DNA from: Flavobacteriaceae bacterium
GTDB taxonomy: Bacteria > Bacteroidota > Bacteroidia > Flavobacteriales > Flavobacteriaceae
Assembly (NCBI GenBank): GCA_002702745.1
Contig: PABM01000015.1
Span: 1 to 19,138 of the forward strand
Length of the DNA stretch: 19,138 nucleotides
Reading direction: 5' to 3'
Numbering within the stretch: the stretch's first letter is position 1; each line of letters starts with the position of its first letter. The notes under the pieces are model-generated. The model ran no database searches. It saw only the letters and a program-made list of their open reading frames with translations, and was not told where the DNA came from. This document shows positions 1 through 8,927 of this stretch, piece after piece. Made by a program: the position numbers and the translations under genes.

Positions 1-142
1 CATATTCAAATTGTGTTGTATCTCCGTTTCCGTAACAGTAAGAACTAGAGACTGGTCCAGCAGTACAATCTACAGAAATATTTTGTTGGGCATAGTTGCA
101 AATATGTAGCATACTAACTATAAATATTATTAGGTGTTTCAA
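1..142 (-). CDS. Secreted protein, N-terminal fragment (runs off left edge)
   Basis: Only the first 47 codons are in the window. Read on the minus strand from a TTG at 142, the product starts MKHLIIFIV and continues to a likely signal-peptidase site after NYAQ, so it has a short basic n-region and a hydrophobic core. The mature start (QNISVDCTAGP, then a YCYGNGDTTQF segment) resembles the first domain of large secreted flavobacterial proteins, often CUB-like or type IX-secreted, but too little is present to name it. An in-frame TAG at 196-194 closes the frame upstream. The only ATG, at 112, would remove the positively charged n-region, so TTG at 142 is preferred. The gene is divergent from hflX. 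Confidence 0.6.
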   Translation of the reverse strand, partial: MKHLIIFIVSMLHICNYAQQNISVDCTAGPVSSSYCYGNGDTTQFEY

Positions 143-209
143 GACAAAAGATTTGGTTAGTTTTTTTAAATATACAAATGGATTATTAAAATCCTAGATT
201 TTTAATAAT

Positions 210-234
210 CAAATTTATTATTAGTTTAAATTTG
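210..234. promoter_or_regulatory. Mirror-image divergent -7 elements between the left gene and hflX
   Basis: CAAATTTA at 210-217 and TAAATTTG at 227-234 are exact reverse complements separated by 9 bp. Each reads as a perfect Bacteroidetes TAnnTTTG -7 box pointing outward, one toward hflX and one toward the left-edge gene. No convincing TTTG -33 box was found for either. The region is AT-rich, so chance symmetry is possible. Confidence 0.45.
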
Positions 235-256
235 TAGTCCTTAATAAATTTAAAGA

Positions 257-1435
257 TTGGAGAAAACCGTACTTGTTGGTGTTATTACGAATGATCAAGG
301 TATTGAAAAATCCATGGATTATTTAGACGAGCTAGCTTTTTTAACTAAAACAGCTGGTGGTTCAGTTTATAAGGTTTTCACTCAAAAATTAAATAATCCA
401 AACCCTAAAACATTTATTGGAGAAGGGAAGATTAACGAAATCAGGGATTACATAAAGAATAACGAAGTTAAAACTGTAATATTTGACGACGAGTTAAGTG
501 CTACTCAGGAAAGAAATATTAGTAAAATATTTAATTGTAAGATTTTAGACAGAACAAATTTGATACTGGATATTTTTGCTCAAAGAGCAAAAACAAGCTA
601 TGCTAAGACTCAAGTTGAGCTAGCGCAATGTCAATATTTATTACCCAGGCTAAAAGGAATGTGGACACACCTTGAAAGACAAAAAGGAGGTATTGGAATG
701 AGAGGGCCTGGTGAGACTGAAATTGAAACCGATAGGAGGATTGTAAGAAATAAAATCTCTTTACTAAAGGAAAAAATCAAATCCATTGATAAACAAATGC
801 ATGTTCAAAGAGGAAATAGAGGTAAGCTGGTTAGGGTAGCTATTGTTGGATATACTAATGTTGGAAAATCAACACTCATGAATCTTTTATGTAAATCAAA
901 AGTTTTTGCAGAAGACAAGCTTTTCGCAACTCTAGATACAACAGTCAGAAAACTTGTTATTGGAAATCTACCATTTCTAATTAGCGACACTGTTGGGTTT
1001 ATCAGAAAATTACCAACACAATTAGTTGAGTCTTTCAAAAGCACTCTTGATGAAGTAAGAGAGGCTGATTTACTTTTACATGTTGTTGATATAACTCATA
1101 ATAACTTTGAAGAACACAAAGAATCTGTGGAAAAAATATTATCCGAAATTAATTCTCTTAATAAACCAACTCTATTGGTTTTTAATAAAATTGACAATTA
1201 CGAAGCATTGGAAATTGATAAAGATGATTTAACTACAAAAAGAACAAAATTACATTACACCCTAGACGAGTGGAAACACACATGGATGGGGCAACTTGGA
1301 GATAATGTAATCTTTATTTCGGCAATTCAAAAAAGCAATATAGAGGAGCTTAAGGCACTTTTATATTCTAAAGTAAGAGAAATTCATGTAACTAGATTTC
1401 CATACAACAACTTTCTTTATCCAGAAATTAACTAG
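257..1435 (+). CDS. hflX: GTPase HflX
   Basis: A 392-residue ribosome-associated GTPase of the Obg-HflX group, which in characterised bacteria splits or rescues stalled ribosomes. The N-terminal HflX domain includes the PNPKTFIGEGK segment (about 48-58), the conserved stretch DRTNLILDIFAQRA (98-111) and the glycine-rich KGGIGMRGPGETEIETDRR (143-161). The G domain shows G1 GYTNVGKST (198-206), G3 DTVGF (244-248) and G4 NKID (310-313). The start is TTG at 257: an in-frame TAA lies only two codons upstream (251-253), so no earlier start exists, and the N-terminus is a few residues shorter than remembered flavobacterial homologues. The 3' end overlaps the convergent DUF2480 gene by 8 bp. Confidence 0.96.
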   Translation: MEKTVLVGVITNDQGIEKSMDYLDELAFLTKTAGGSVYKVFTQKLNNPNPKTFIGEGKINEIRDYIKNNEVKTVIFDDELSATQERNISKIFNCKILDRTNLILDIFAQRAKTSYAKTQVELAQCQYLLPRLKGMWTHLERQKGGIGMRGPGETEIETDRRIVRNKISLLKEKIKSIDKQMHVQRGNRGKLVRVAIVGYTNVGKSTLMNLLCKSKVFAEDKLFATLDTTVRKLVIGNLPFLISDTVGFIRKLPTQLVESFKSTLDEVREADLLLHVVDITHNNFEEHKESVEKILSEINSLNKPTLLVFNKIDNYEALEIDKDDLTTKRTKLHYTLDEWKHTWMGQLGDNVIFISAIQKSNIEELKALLYSKVREIHVTRFPYNNFLYPEIN

Positions 1436-1937
1436 TTTTTTTAAATACTGGTACAGCTGAACAAGCTTCACCGAACATTATGCTTTTTGCTAATGGTTTT
1501 AGTTTTGTTGTTAATATGTGATAAGCAGAAATAGGAATTTTTTTATCTGAACATCCTTTAATTATAACAGATTTGTCTACATAAATAGAGAAGTCAATTG
1601 AATTTATAGTATCCTCAAAATATTTTTCAAAAAACTTTTTTTCATTTCCTATAGTAACCAGTTTAGTAAAGTTTTCTAATTGAGTTGAAATTAACATGTA
1701 AGCCCATGTTGGAATAATAGCATCAGAGCTACAATGAACATAAACATATACATCAGTGTATGCAGACCAATTGTGATTTTTAATGCTATTTCTAAAGTCT
1801 TTTTCTTTTAAAAATAAGCCTTCAAATAGCCATTTTTTTATATCGATTTCAAAGATATTATCGGGTAGGTTTATTTCATCTAGATCGATTGTCACCAATG
1901 CACTTTTTTCAACTCTATTTACAATTTCTCCACTCAT
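1428..1937 (-). CDS. DUF2480 family protein
   Basis: A 169-residue soluble protein of unknown function, recognised as DUF2480 by its C-terminal GEACSAVPVFKK block. It is the last gene of the minus-strand SUF operon. Its ATG overlaps the mvaS stop by one base (TAATG), so translation is probably coupled. There is a visible internal duplication: residues about 63-98 (CSSDAIIP..AY..IS..L..) resemble about 123-157 (CSDKKIP..AY..TT.KL..). Three cysteines stand out: C69 and C129 at equivalent places in the two halves, and C159 in the C-terminal block. The operon context suggests a role linked to Fe-S metabolism, but the sequence shows no known catalytic motif. There is no signal peptide or membrane segment. 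Confidence 0.85.
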   Translation of the reverse strand: MSGEIVNRVEKSALVTIDLDEINLPDNIFEIDIKKWLFEGLFLKEKDFRNSIKNHNWSAYTDVYVYVHCSSDAIIPTWAYMLISTQLENFTKLVTIGNEKKFFEKYFEDTINSIDFSIYVDKSVIIKGCSDKKIPISAYHILTTKLKPLAKSIMFGEACSAVPVFKKTS

Positions 1938-3355
1938 TAAATTTTATATCTACGATAGCCTTTGGAGTTAACAGTTTCATCGGTGTGTGAAAATCTGACA
2001 CTGTGATTGGATAGTGGAAGGATGTTTTTTGATTTATGTAAATCTTGGTAATCTTCAAATGAAATTTCTTTTCTGTTATTCAATGATTCAAATAAATTAG
2101 ATGTTTGAATCTTATCTTTCCAGTTTTCTTGAATAATTCCTTGAAATATTTTAGCTTTTGAACCGCTACCATAGCTGATAAAGCCTACTTTTTGATTTTT
2201 TATTTCAGTTCCATTATCAAAGTGAACATTTAACATACTTAACAATGACATAAACACCGATGCTGAGTACATATTACCAATCGATGATGATGCTTTTTCA
2301 CCTGGGGCAATTTTATTTTTTATAAAGTCTTTATATATATCTGATTTATAGGCTTTTTTATTGAATAATTCATTATCTACAGGTCCAATTTCATCAATTA
2401 AATCGCTATATTTTTCATCTTTTTTTATCCAATTTAACCAATTATTAAAAATCATTCTTCTGCCGTGAAACGCGTATGGTAAATGAAAAATAATATGGTT
2501 CCATTCGTTGAGAAAATCAGTTTTTTGATTTTTTTCAAAATGAATAAATGCTTCTTGCATTCTATTAACATAGCAAGCATTTGAATATTGTCCGTCAAAA
2601 ACCGGCTCGTCCTTGAAAACTTCAATTATTTCACTGTTATTATTCCAAAATATTGATTCTGAAAATTTTTCTTCAAAATCATTTTCAGAAATATTCAGGT
2701 TTAACTTACTTATAATTTCGTTTATTAAATCTTTTTTATTAAATGTCCTTCTAGGTTTAAAAAAATCATTTTCACTCTTAGTAGCTATACCCCAGGCATT
2801 ATCTATAGTAAGTATTGAAGGGTTTTCTGTGATTAGTAAAGCTATGGCTCCGGCTCCTTGTGTATACTCGCCTGTAGAGTTAAGTTCGTATTTAGATAAA
2901 TCGGAACTAACTACAATTGCTTTTTTACCAGAATTTCTTGAAACCCAGTCAATAGTGTTCTGAAGTGCGTCAACTCCACCAATGCACGCAAATGTCATAT
3001 CGGTAACATCACAGTTCTTTAAACATCTTTCTCCAAATTTTTTTGTGAAGTAATTTTCAACCAGATCGGTGGCATATGTGGCAGAGGGTTTAGAAGCATC
3101 AAGTGCACTTTCAGTACCCATATAAATTCTGCCAATTTCATGCGGATCAAGATTGTTTTTTTCAAATAAGTCAATCAGAGCATTTGCTGCAAATGATGAT
3201 GGATCTTCGTTAGAATCTGCAATTGCCATTTTTTCTAAACCAAGACCCTTATTCAATTTCTGAAAGTCTAAGTTTCTTTTTTCAGAAAGCCGTTCAATTG
3301 ATAAATATATTGACGGTACATAGTATGAAATTGCATCAATCCCTATTTTCTTCAT
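1937..3355 (-). CDS. mvaS: Hydroxymethylglutaryl-CoA synthase family protein
   Basis: A 472-residue thiolase-fold enzyme expected to condense acetyl-CoA with acetoacetyl-CoA to HMG-CoA, the first committed step of the mevalonate route to isoprenoids. The catalytic triad is visible: Glu82 in MGTES, the acyl-accepting Cys124 in FACIGG, and His291 in FHLPYAFHGRRM. Also typical are STGEYTQGAGA (160-170), the FDGQYSN segment (253-259) and the C-terminal ISYGSGSKAKIF. The length and motifs match the flavobacterial form. It starts with ATG, 4 bp after the DUF59 gene, and shares one base with the DUF2480 gene, so it sits inside the SUF transcription unit. No other mevalonate gene is in the window. 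Other HMG-CoA synthase-like condensing enzymes exist, but the complete triad favours mvaS. Confidence 0.9.
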   Translation of the reverse strand: MKKIGIDAISYYVPSIYLSIERLSEKRNLDFQKLNKGLGLEKMAIADSNEDPSSFAANALIDLFEKNNLDPHEIGRIYMGTESALDASKPSATYATDLVENYFTKKFGERCLKNCDVTDMTFACIGGVDALQNTIDWVSRNSGKKAIVVSSDLSKYELNSTGEYTQGAGAIALLITENPSILTIDNAWGIATKSENDFFKPRRTFNKKDLINEIISKLNLNISENDFEEKFSESIFWNNNSEIIEVFKDEPVFDGQYSNACYVNRMQEAFIHFEKNQKTDFLNEWNHIIFHLPYAFHGRRMIFNNWLNWIKKDEKYSDLIDEIGPVDNELFNKKAYKSDIYKDFIKNKIAPGEKASSSIGNMYSASVFMSLLSMLNVHFDNGTEIKNQKVGFISYGSGSKAKIFQGIIQENWKDKIQTSNLFESLNNRKEISFEDYQDLHKSKNILPLSNHSVRFSHTDETVNSKGYRRYKI

Positions 3356-3359
3356 AATA

Positions 3360-3686
3360 CTATAAAATTCCTAATTCTAACTTTGCTTCATCACTCATCA
3401 AATCTTGAGACCATGCTGGTTCAAAAGTTATTTCAACTTCAACATCTTTTACACCTTCGACAGTTTTGACTTTTTCTTCAACATCAATAGGCAGGGTTTC
3501 TGCCACAGGACAATTCGGTGATGTTAATGTCATCAATATTTTGACATCAAAATTCTCATTTACGATAATATCATAAATTAGGCCAAGTTCATATATGTCC
3601 ACTGGAATCTCAGGGTCAAATATTGTTTTAATCGTTTTGATTATTTTTTCACCGATTACATTTGGATCAAACTTTTGATTTGTCAT
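3360..3686 (-). CDS. DUF59/MIP18 family Fe-S assembly protein (SufT-like)
   Basis: A 108-residue protein of the DUF59 (MIP18/PaaD/SufT) family, whose members help mature or deliver Fe-S clusters. The diagnostic features are DPEIPVDIYELGLIYDI (24-40), with the family DPE triplet, and the LTSPNCP block (54-60), whose Cys59 is the conserved reactive or ligand residue. The C-terminus WSQDLMSDEAKLELGIL is typical of the version found in Bacteroidetes SUF operons. It starts at ATG, 3 bp after the sufE stop, and is followed 4 bp later by mvaS. sufT is a reasonable name by family and context, but the exact orthology is not certain, so no symbol is assigned. Confidence 0.9.
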   Translation of the reverse strand: MTNQKFDPNVIGEKIIKTIKTIFDPEIPVDIYELGLIYDIIVNENFDVKILMTLTSPNCPVAETLPIDVEEKVKTVEGVKDVEVEITFEPAWSQDLMSDEAKLELGIL

Positions 3687-3689
3687 TTA

Positions 3690-4106
3690 TTAGGTTTTTG
3701 AAAATGCAATAGCATAAAATTTTATTTTTTTTATCATATTGTTAAGTCCATTTGCTCTGTTTGGAGACAAGTGCTGTCTTAAGCCAATTTTATCAATAAA
3801 ATCTAAATTTGCATTTATTATATCTTCGGGCTTTTGATCTGAAAAAGTTCTAATTAAAAGACTCACAATTCCTTTGGTGATGATTGCATCACTATCAGCA
3901 AAAAACTCAACAATTTCATCATTTTTTTGTGCGTGGAGCCAAACCTTACTTTGACAACCTTTAATTACATTGTCATCAGTTTTATTAATGTCTTCGATTA
4001 TGGGTACGGATTTTCCTAACTCAATTAGATATTCATACTTATCCATCCAAGAATCGAATATATCAAATTCTTCAACTATCTGGTCTTGTATTTCTTTAAT
4101 TTTCAC
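3690..4106 (-). CDS. sufE: Cysteine desulfuration protein SufE
   Basis: A 138-residue sulfur-acceptor protein that takes persulfide sulfur from SufS and passes it to the SufBCD scaffold. The acceptor Cys51 is in the family motif GCQSKVW (50-56), at the same position as in the E. coli protein. The LSPNRANGLNNM segment (113-124) is also typical. The start codon is GTG at 4106: the N-terminus MKIKEIQDQIVEEF matches family members, and the next Met (residue 21) would delete a conserved helix. The gene lies downstream of sufS after a 58-bp gap (or longer, by start choice), the largest inside the operon. No convincing internal promoter was seen there. Confidence 0.95.
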   Translation of the reverse strand: MKIKEIQDQIVEEFDIFDSWMDKYEYLIELGKSVPIIEDINKTDDNVIKGCQSKVWLHAQKNDEIVEFFADSDAIITKGIVSLLIRTFSDQKPEDIINANLDFIDKIGLRQHLSPNRANGLNNMIKKIKFYAIAFSKT

Positions 4107-4164
4107 TTTAGCTTTTTATAAAAATAGTAATAGAAATTAATTTAGAGCAAAGAAAATTAATTAA

Positions 4165-5391
4165 TCATTGTGATAGCATTATTGATGCTTTTTTTAACGC
4201 ATTAACAAGTGTATCAATCTCATCAGTTGTATTGTAAAAACAAAAAGAGATACGAACCGTGCCAGGAATTTTATAGAAATCCATTATTGGTTGTGCACAA
4301 TGTTTTCCGGTTCTGACAGCAATTCCTAAGTTGTCGATTAAACTTCCAATATCATATGGATGAATACTTTTAATGTTAAACGATATAACGGATGTTTTGT
4401 TTTTTGATTCTCCATAAATTTTTAACCCATCAATTTCAAGTAGTTTTTCTGTAGCATAACTCAGTAAATAATCTTCATATTCCTTAATATTTTCTAAACC
4501 AATATTATTAATATAATCAAGGGCAATTCCAGACGCAATTACTCCTGCAATATTAGGAGTCCCAGCTTCAAATTTATTTGGAAGTTCAGAGTATGTTGTT
4601 TTTTCAAAAGTAACATCATCAATCATTTCTCCACCACCTTGATATGCTGGAAGCTTATCAAGCCATTCTTTCTTTCCATAAAGAATTCCTACCCCTGTAG
4701 GGCCACAAAATTTATGAGCAGAGCAGACATAAAAATCAACATCTAATTTTCTTACATCAACCTCAAAATGTGGTACAGCTTGAGCCCCATCAATTAATAC
4801 TGCAGCTCCAACACTGTGGGATTTCTCAATAATTTCTTGAATATTATTAACAGTTCCCAAAGCATTAGACACATGATTAATAAAAACTATCTTGGTTTTA
4901 AAAGATAAGATATTTGAGAATGCGTTTAAATCCAATTCACCTTTATCATTCATTGGAATCACTTTCATCTTAGCTCCTGTTTTTTCACATAACATTTGCC
5001 ATGGAACTATGTTACTGTGATGTTCAAGTTGAGAAACGATGATTTCATCTTTATCGTTTAAAAAATTTGTAAACCCACTTGAAACTAGATTTATACTGTG
5101 GGTTGTACCCGAGGTAAAAATTATTTCACTTGAACTTTTGGCATTAAAATGAGTTTTAAATTTTTTTCTTGTGTCTTCATATTTTTCAGTAGCCAATTGA
5201 CTTAAGGTGTGTACACCCCTATGAATATTAGAGTTTAAATTTTTGTAATAGTTTGATATAGAATCAATAACACAATTTGGAGTTTGTGAAGTTGCGGCAT
5301 TATCTAAGTATATTAATTTATTTCCGTTAACAGTTGTATTTAAAATCGGAAATTCTTTTCTGATTGATTGTATGTTGTTTAAAACATTCAT
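4165..5391 (-). CDS. sufS: Cysteine desulfurase SufS
   Basis: A class V aminotransferase-fold, PLP-dependent enzyme that removes sulfur from L-cysteine, giving alanine and an enzyme persulfide. Numbering from the ATG at 5391 (408 residues), the PLP lysine is K227 in SAHKFCGPTG, the pocket shows DGAQAVPH (about 201-208) and the persulfide cysteine is C365 in RTGKHCAQP. The short active-site loop is that of the SufS (type II) group rather than IscS. An upstream TTG at 5403 would add four residues and overlap sufD. The ATG gives an N-terminus (MNVLNNIQSIRKEFPIL) that fits the family and leaves one base after the sufD stop, so ATG is chosen. Confidence 0.96.
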   Translation of the reverse strand: MNVLNNIQSIRKEFPILNTTVNGNKLIYLDNAATSQTPNCVIDSISNYYKNLNSNIHRGVHTLSQLATEKYEDTRKKFKTHFNAKSSSEIIFTSGTTHSINLVSSGFTNFLNDKDEIIVSQLEHHSNIVPWQMLCEKTGAKMKVIPMNDKGELDLNAFSNILSFKTKIVFINHVSNALGTVNNIQEIIEKSHSVGAAVLIDGAQAVPHFEVDVRKLDVDFYVCSAHKFCGPTGVGILYGKKEWLDKLPAYQGGGEMIDDVTFEKTTYSELPNKFEAGTPNIAGVIASGIALDYINNIGLENIKEYEDYLLSYATEKLLEIDGLKIYGESKNKTSVISFNIKSIHPYDIGSLIDNLGIAVRTGKHCAQPIMDFYKIPGTVRISFCFYNTTDEIDTLVNALKKASIMLSQ

Positions 5392-5392
5392 C

Positions 5393-6709
5393 TTAAATGT
5401 CAAAACCTATTTTTACCCCTAGTTTTTTAGCGATAATATCATTAATTCTATTTTTGACCTGAGGAATTCCCACACTTCCCAATACTTTATTTGCAAAACC
5501 ATACATCAATAGTGCAGTAGCTTCCTTTTCAGGAATACCTCTAGATCTTAAATAAAATAAAGCATTTTGATCCAATTGACCTACAGTACAACCATGTGAG
5601 CATTTAACATCATCTGCAAATATCTCAAGTTGTGGTTTTGTGTTAATCGTGGCTTTGTTAGAAATTAGAACATTATTATTCGATTGAAATGCATTTGTCT
5701 TTTGAGCTTCTTTTTCAACCATAACTTGTCCGTTAAAAACTCCAACGGAGTTACCCCCAAATATTCCTTTGTAATCTTGATAACTATTGCAGTTTGGTTT
5801 TTTATGATGGATTAATGTGTTGTGATCAACATGTTGGTTTTCATCGATTATTGTTATTCCGTTTATTGTCGATTCTATTCTCTCTCCATTTTGCGCAATA
5901 CTTAAGTTGTTTCTTGTTAATTCTCCACCTAAGGAAAATGTATGAAGAGAATAATCACTATTTCCTTCTTGACTTACAAATGTATTATCAATTAAAGATG
6001 CATTGATTTTATCATTTTGAACTTTGTAGTGTTTAACAACAGATCTCACATTACAGTAAATTTCAGAAACACTGTTAACAAGAACACTATTTTCGCTTAA
6101 GCTTTGGTGTCTTTCAATAATTTCAACTTGAGAATTTTCACCAACTATAATCAAGTTTCTTGGTTGGTAGAAAACAGATTCATTTTTCCCAGTTGAAAAA
6201 TAAATTACTTGTATGGGTTTATCAACCTGAACATTTTTTGGGATATGTATAAAAGATCCTTCACTTGAAAAAGCAGTATTCAAAGAGGTGATTCCATCTT
6301 TTTTTGAAATTTTATCAAAATAATTCTCAATTAATAGGTCGTATTTTGATTGATTTAATGCTGATGATAAAATACAAATATCCATTCCATCGTGCGTTGT
6401 TTCTGAAAGGTGTGAACTGTATTTTCCATCGATAAAAATAATTTTATACGATTCAACATCGTCTATCAAATATTTTTTTATGTCTTTAAATTCTAAAGCT
6501 CTAGTTTCAGACGGGAATAATTTATAGTCGTAATTAAGGGTTTTTTTTAATGAAGTATACTTCCAGTTTTCCAATTTTTTTGTTGGGAAACCTTCTTTTT
6601 CAAAAGTCTTTATTGCCTTTGTTCTTATTCCGTGAACATAGCTATCAATGTCTTTTTGATCCTCAAAAGCTATAAAAGATGATAATAATTTTTCTTTTAA
6701 TTGAGTCAT
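5393..6709 (-). CDS. sufD: Fe-S cluster assembly protein SufD
   Basis: A 438-residue SufB/SufD-family β-helix protein that pairs with SufB and two SufC subunits to form the SUF scaffold. The C-terminal core carries KCSHGCTVGQLDQNALFYLRSRG starting at 369. C370 and H372 fall where the functionally important Cys and His of E. coli SufD lie. The NSYQDYKGIF and NAFQSNNNVL segments are typical of SufD. The N-terminus (about 1-100, with KKLENWKYTSL) is the helical domain characteristic of SufD rather than SufB. It starts at ATG, 2 bp after the sufC stop. Confidence 0.95.
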   Translation of the reverse strand: MTQLKEKLLSSFIAFEDQKDIDSYVHGIRTKAIKTFEKEGFPTKKLENWKYTSLKKTLNYDYKLFPSETRALEFKDIKKYLIDDVESYKIIFIDGKYSSHLSETTHDGMDICILSSALNQSKYDLLIENYFDKISKKDGITSLNTAFSSEGSFIHIPKNVQVDKPIQVIYFSTGKNESVFYQPRNLIIVGENSQVEIIERHQSLSENSVLVNSVSEIYCNVRSVVKHYKVQNDKINASLIDNTFVSQEGNSDYSLHTFSLGGELTRNNLSIAQNGERIESTINGITIIDENQHVDHNTLIHHKKPNCNSYQDYKGIFGGNSVGVFNGQVMVEKEAQKTNAFQSNNNVLISNKATINTKPQLEIFADDVKCSHGCTVGQLDQNALFYLRSRGIPEKEATALLMYGFANKVLGSVGIPQVKNRINDIIAKKLGVKIGFDI

Positions 6710-6711
6710 GA

Positions 6712-7464
6712 TTAACTTTTAATTTCCTCTTTAATCCAGTCATAACCTTTTTCCTCTAATTCAAACGCTAATTCTTTACTCCCTGATTTCACAATTTTAC
6801 CATCAAATAAAACATGAACAAAATCAGGAACAATGTGGTCTAAAAGTCTTTGATAATGAGTAATAACCAATACTGCATTGTCTTTGCTTTTAAGTTTATT
6901 AACTCCGTTTGCAACAATTTTTAAAGCATCGATATCCAATCCAGAATCAGTTTCATCAAGGATTGCAAGCTTAGGTTCTAGCATTGCCATTTGAAAAATT
7001 TCATTTCTTTTTTTCTCACCTCCGGAAAATCCATCATTAATTGACCTAGAAAGAAATTTTTGATCTATATCCAGTAAATCACATTTTTCTCTAAGCTTTT
7101 GGAGCATATCTTTTGCAGACATTTCTTTTTCACCCTGAGCTTTTCGGGTTTCGTTAATCGCAGTTTTAATAAAGTTTGTAGTTGTTACACCAGGGATTTC
7201 TATGGGATATTGAAATGACATAAAGATACCCTTGTGCGCTCTTTCTTCAGGCGAAACATCCTCCAAGTTTTCATTTTCAAATAAAATTTGACCGTCAGTC
7301 ATTTCATATTCTTCTTTGCCTGTTATGACAGATGCAAGTGTGCTTTTCCCAGAACCATTAGGCCCCATAATTGCATGAACTTCACCTGGTTTAATTTCAA
7401 GATTGATCCCTTTAAGAATATCTTTTTCTTCTACTTTAGCGTGTAAATTTTTAATTTCTAACAT
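6712..7464 (-). CDS. sufC: Fe-S cluster assembly ATPase SufC
   Basis: A 250-residue ABC-type ATPase that powers conformational change of the SufBCD scaffold; it is soluble and not a transporter. All nucleotide-binding motifs are present: Walker A GPNGSGKST (34-42), Q-loop Gln85 in MSFQYP, signature FSGGE (146-150), Walker B LAILDE (166-171) followed by the SufC-typical TDSGLD, and the H-loop His203 in VITHYQ. The length is standard. It starts at ATG, 9 bp after sufB. Confidence 0.97.
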   Translation of the reverse strand: MLEIKNLHAKVEEKDILKGINLEIKPGEVHAIMGPNGSGKSTLASVITGKEEYEMTDGQILFENENLEDVSPEERAHKGIFMSFQYPIEIPGVTTTNFIKTAINETRKAQGEKEMSAKDMLQKLREKCDLLDIDQKFLSRSINDGFSGGEKKRNEIFQMAMLEPKLAILDETDSGLDIDALKIVANGVNKLKSKDNAVLVITHYQRLLDHIVPDFVHVLFDGKIVKSGSKELAFELEEKGYDWIKEEIKS

Positions 7465-7473
7465 AATATTTTT

Positions 7474-8922
7474 TTACCCTACTGATCCTTCAAGGCTTAT
7501 TTCTAATAGTTTTTGTGCTTCAACTGCAAATTCCATAGGTAATTTATTTAATACCTCTTTGCTAAATCCGTTAACAATAAGAGCAATTGCTTTTTCGGTA
7601 TCTATTCCTCTTTGATTACAGTAAAAGATTTGATCTTCTCCAATTTTACTTGTTGTTGCCTCATGCTCGATTTGAGCAGATTTATTTTTTGTTTCTATGT
7701 ATGGAAAAGTGTGTGCTCCACATTCGTTTCCAATTAGAAGACTATCACACTGGGAAAAGTTTCTAGCGTTTTTAGCTCTTGGGCTAATATGTACCAGTCC
7801 TCGATAACTATTTTGAGATTTCCCAGCAGATATTCCTTTTGAAATTATGGTTGATTTACTATTCTCACCTAAATGAATCATTTTTGTCCCTGTATCAGCT
7901 TGTTGAAAATTGTTTGTAACCGCAATTGAGTAAAATTCACCAACTGAATTTTTACCTTTAAGCACACACGATGGATATTTCCATGTGACTGCACTTCCAG
8001 TTTCAACCTGAGTCCATGAGATTTTTGCATTATTTTCACAAACCCCTCTTTTAGTCACAAAATTGAAAACTCCACCTTTTCCTTCACTATCACCTGGAAA
8101 CCAATTTTGAACAGTGCTGTATTTAATTTCTGCATCATCCAATGCTATTAGCTCCACAACTGCAGCATGAAGTTGATTTTCATCCCTACTTGGCGCTGAA
8201 CAACCTTCGAGATAACTAACATAACTTCCTTTATCTGCAACTACTAATGTTCTTTCAAATTGTCCTGTTCCAGCTTCATTGATTCTGAAATATGTTGAGA
8301 GTTCCATCGGACATTTAACTCCTTTTGGGATGTAGCAAAAAGATCCGTCACTAAATACTGCAGAATTTAAAGCAGCATAGTAATTATCTGTCTTTGGTAT
8401 CACTGTTCCAATATATTTTTTTACAAGTTCTGGATGCTCTTTAATCGCTTCGTTCATGGAACAAAAAATGATCCCTTTTTCTTTTAGCGTTTCTTTAAAA
8501 GAAGTTGCAACAGAGACTGAATCAATTACAACATCAACAGCAACTCCAGCCAATTTTTTTTGTTCGTCAACAGAAATTCCTAATTTTTTAAAAGTTTCAA
8601 GAAGTTCAGGATCAACTTCGTCAAGACTATTATATTTTGGCTTATTTGACGGAGCAGAATAGTATGAAATTTTCTGCAAGTCAGGTTTTTCGTATTTTAC
8701 GTTTGCCCATTCAGGCTCGCTCATTTCTTGCCATTTTTTAAAAGCATCTAATCTCCATTCTGTCATCCATTCTGGCTCCTCTTTTTTCTTTGAAATAGCA
8801 ATAATTATTTCTTGATTTAATCCCACGGGAAGAGTGTCAGACTCGATGTCTGTGTAAAAACCATATTCGTATTCTTTGGTTTCTAACTCTTTTTTTAAAT
8901 CATCTTCTGTATACTTACTCAT
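7474..8922 (-). CDS. sufB: Fe-S cluster assembly protein SufB
   Basis: The core scaffold subunit on which the nascent Fe-S cluster is built. From ATG at 8922 it has 482 residues and begins [13 protein letters not shown], the normal family start. A longer reading from a TTG at 8952 would add ten residues ([10 protein letters not shown]) by reading back through the end of the preceding gene, and is rejected. Family landmarks include the EWMTEWRL segment near residue 50, [29 protein letters not shown], and the C-terminal [12 protein letters not shown] with Cys401, which aligns with the essential scaffold cysteine of E. coli SufB. The [12 protein letters not shown] segment follows. It lies 5 bp downstream of the A-type carrier gene. 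Confidence 0.97.
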   Translation of the reverse strand: MSKYTEDDLKKELETKEYEYGFYTDIESDTLPVGLNQEIIIAISKKKEEPEWMTEWRLDAFKKWQEMSEPEWANVKYEKPDLQKISYYSAPSNKPKYNSLDEVDPELLETFKKLGISVDEQKKLAGVAVDVVIDSVSVATSFKETLKEKGIIFCSMNEAIKEHPELVKKYIGTVIPKTDNYYAALNSAVFSDGSFCYIPKGVKCPMELSTYFRINEAGTGQFERTLVVADKGSYVSYLEGCSAPSRDENQLHAAVVELIALDDAEIKYSTVQNWFPGDSEGKGGVFNFVTKRGVCENNAKISWTQVETGSAVTWKYPSCVLKGKNSVGEFYSIAVTNNFQQADTGTKMIHLGENSKSTIISKGISAGKSQNSYRGLVHISPRAKNARNFSQCDSLLIGNECGAHTFPYIETKNKSAQIEHEATTSKIGEDQIFYCNQRGIDTEKAIALIVNGFSKEVLNKLPMEFAVEAQKLLEISLEGSVG

Positions 8923-8927
8923 AACTA

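Noticed and set aside
2613..2963. 116-codon plus-strand open frame inside mvaS
   Set aside because: It is antisense to a complete enzyme with intact catalytic motifs, and its translation shows no domain. Treated as a shadow frame.
5392..5403. TTG start for SufS overlapping sufD
   Set aside because: An ATG four codons later gives a family-like N-terminus and a clean one-base spacing after the sufD stop.
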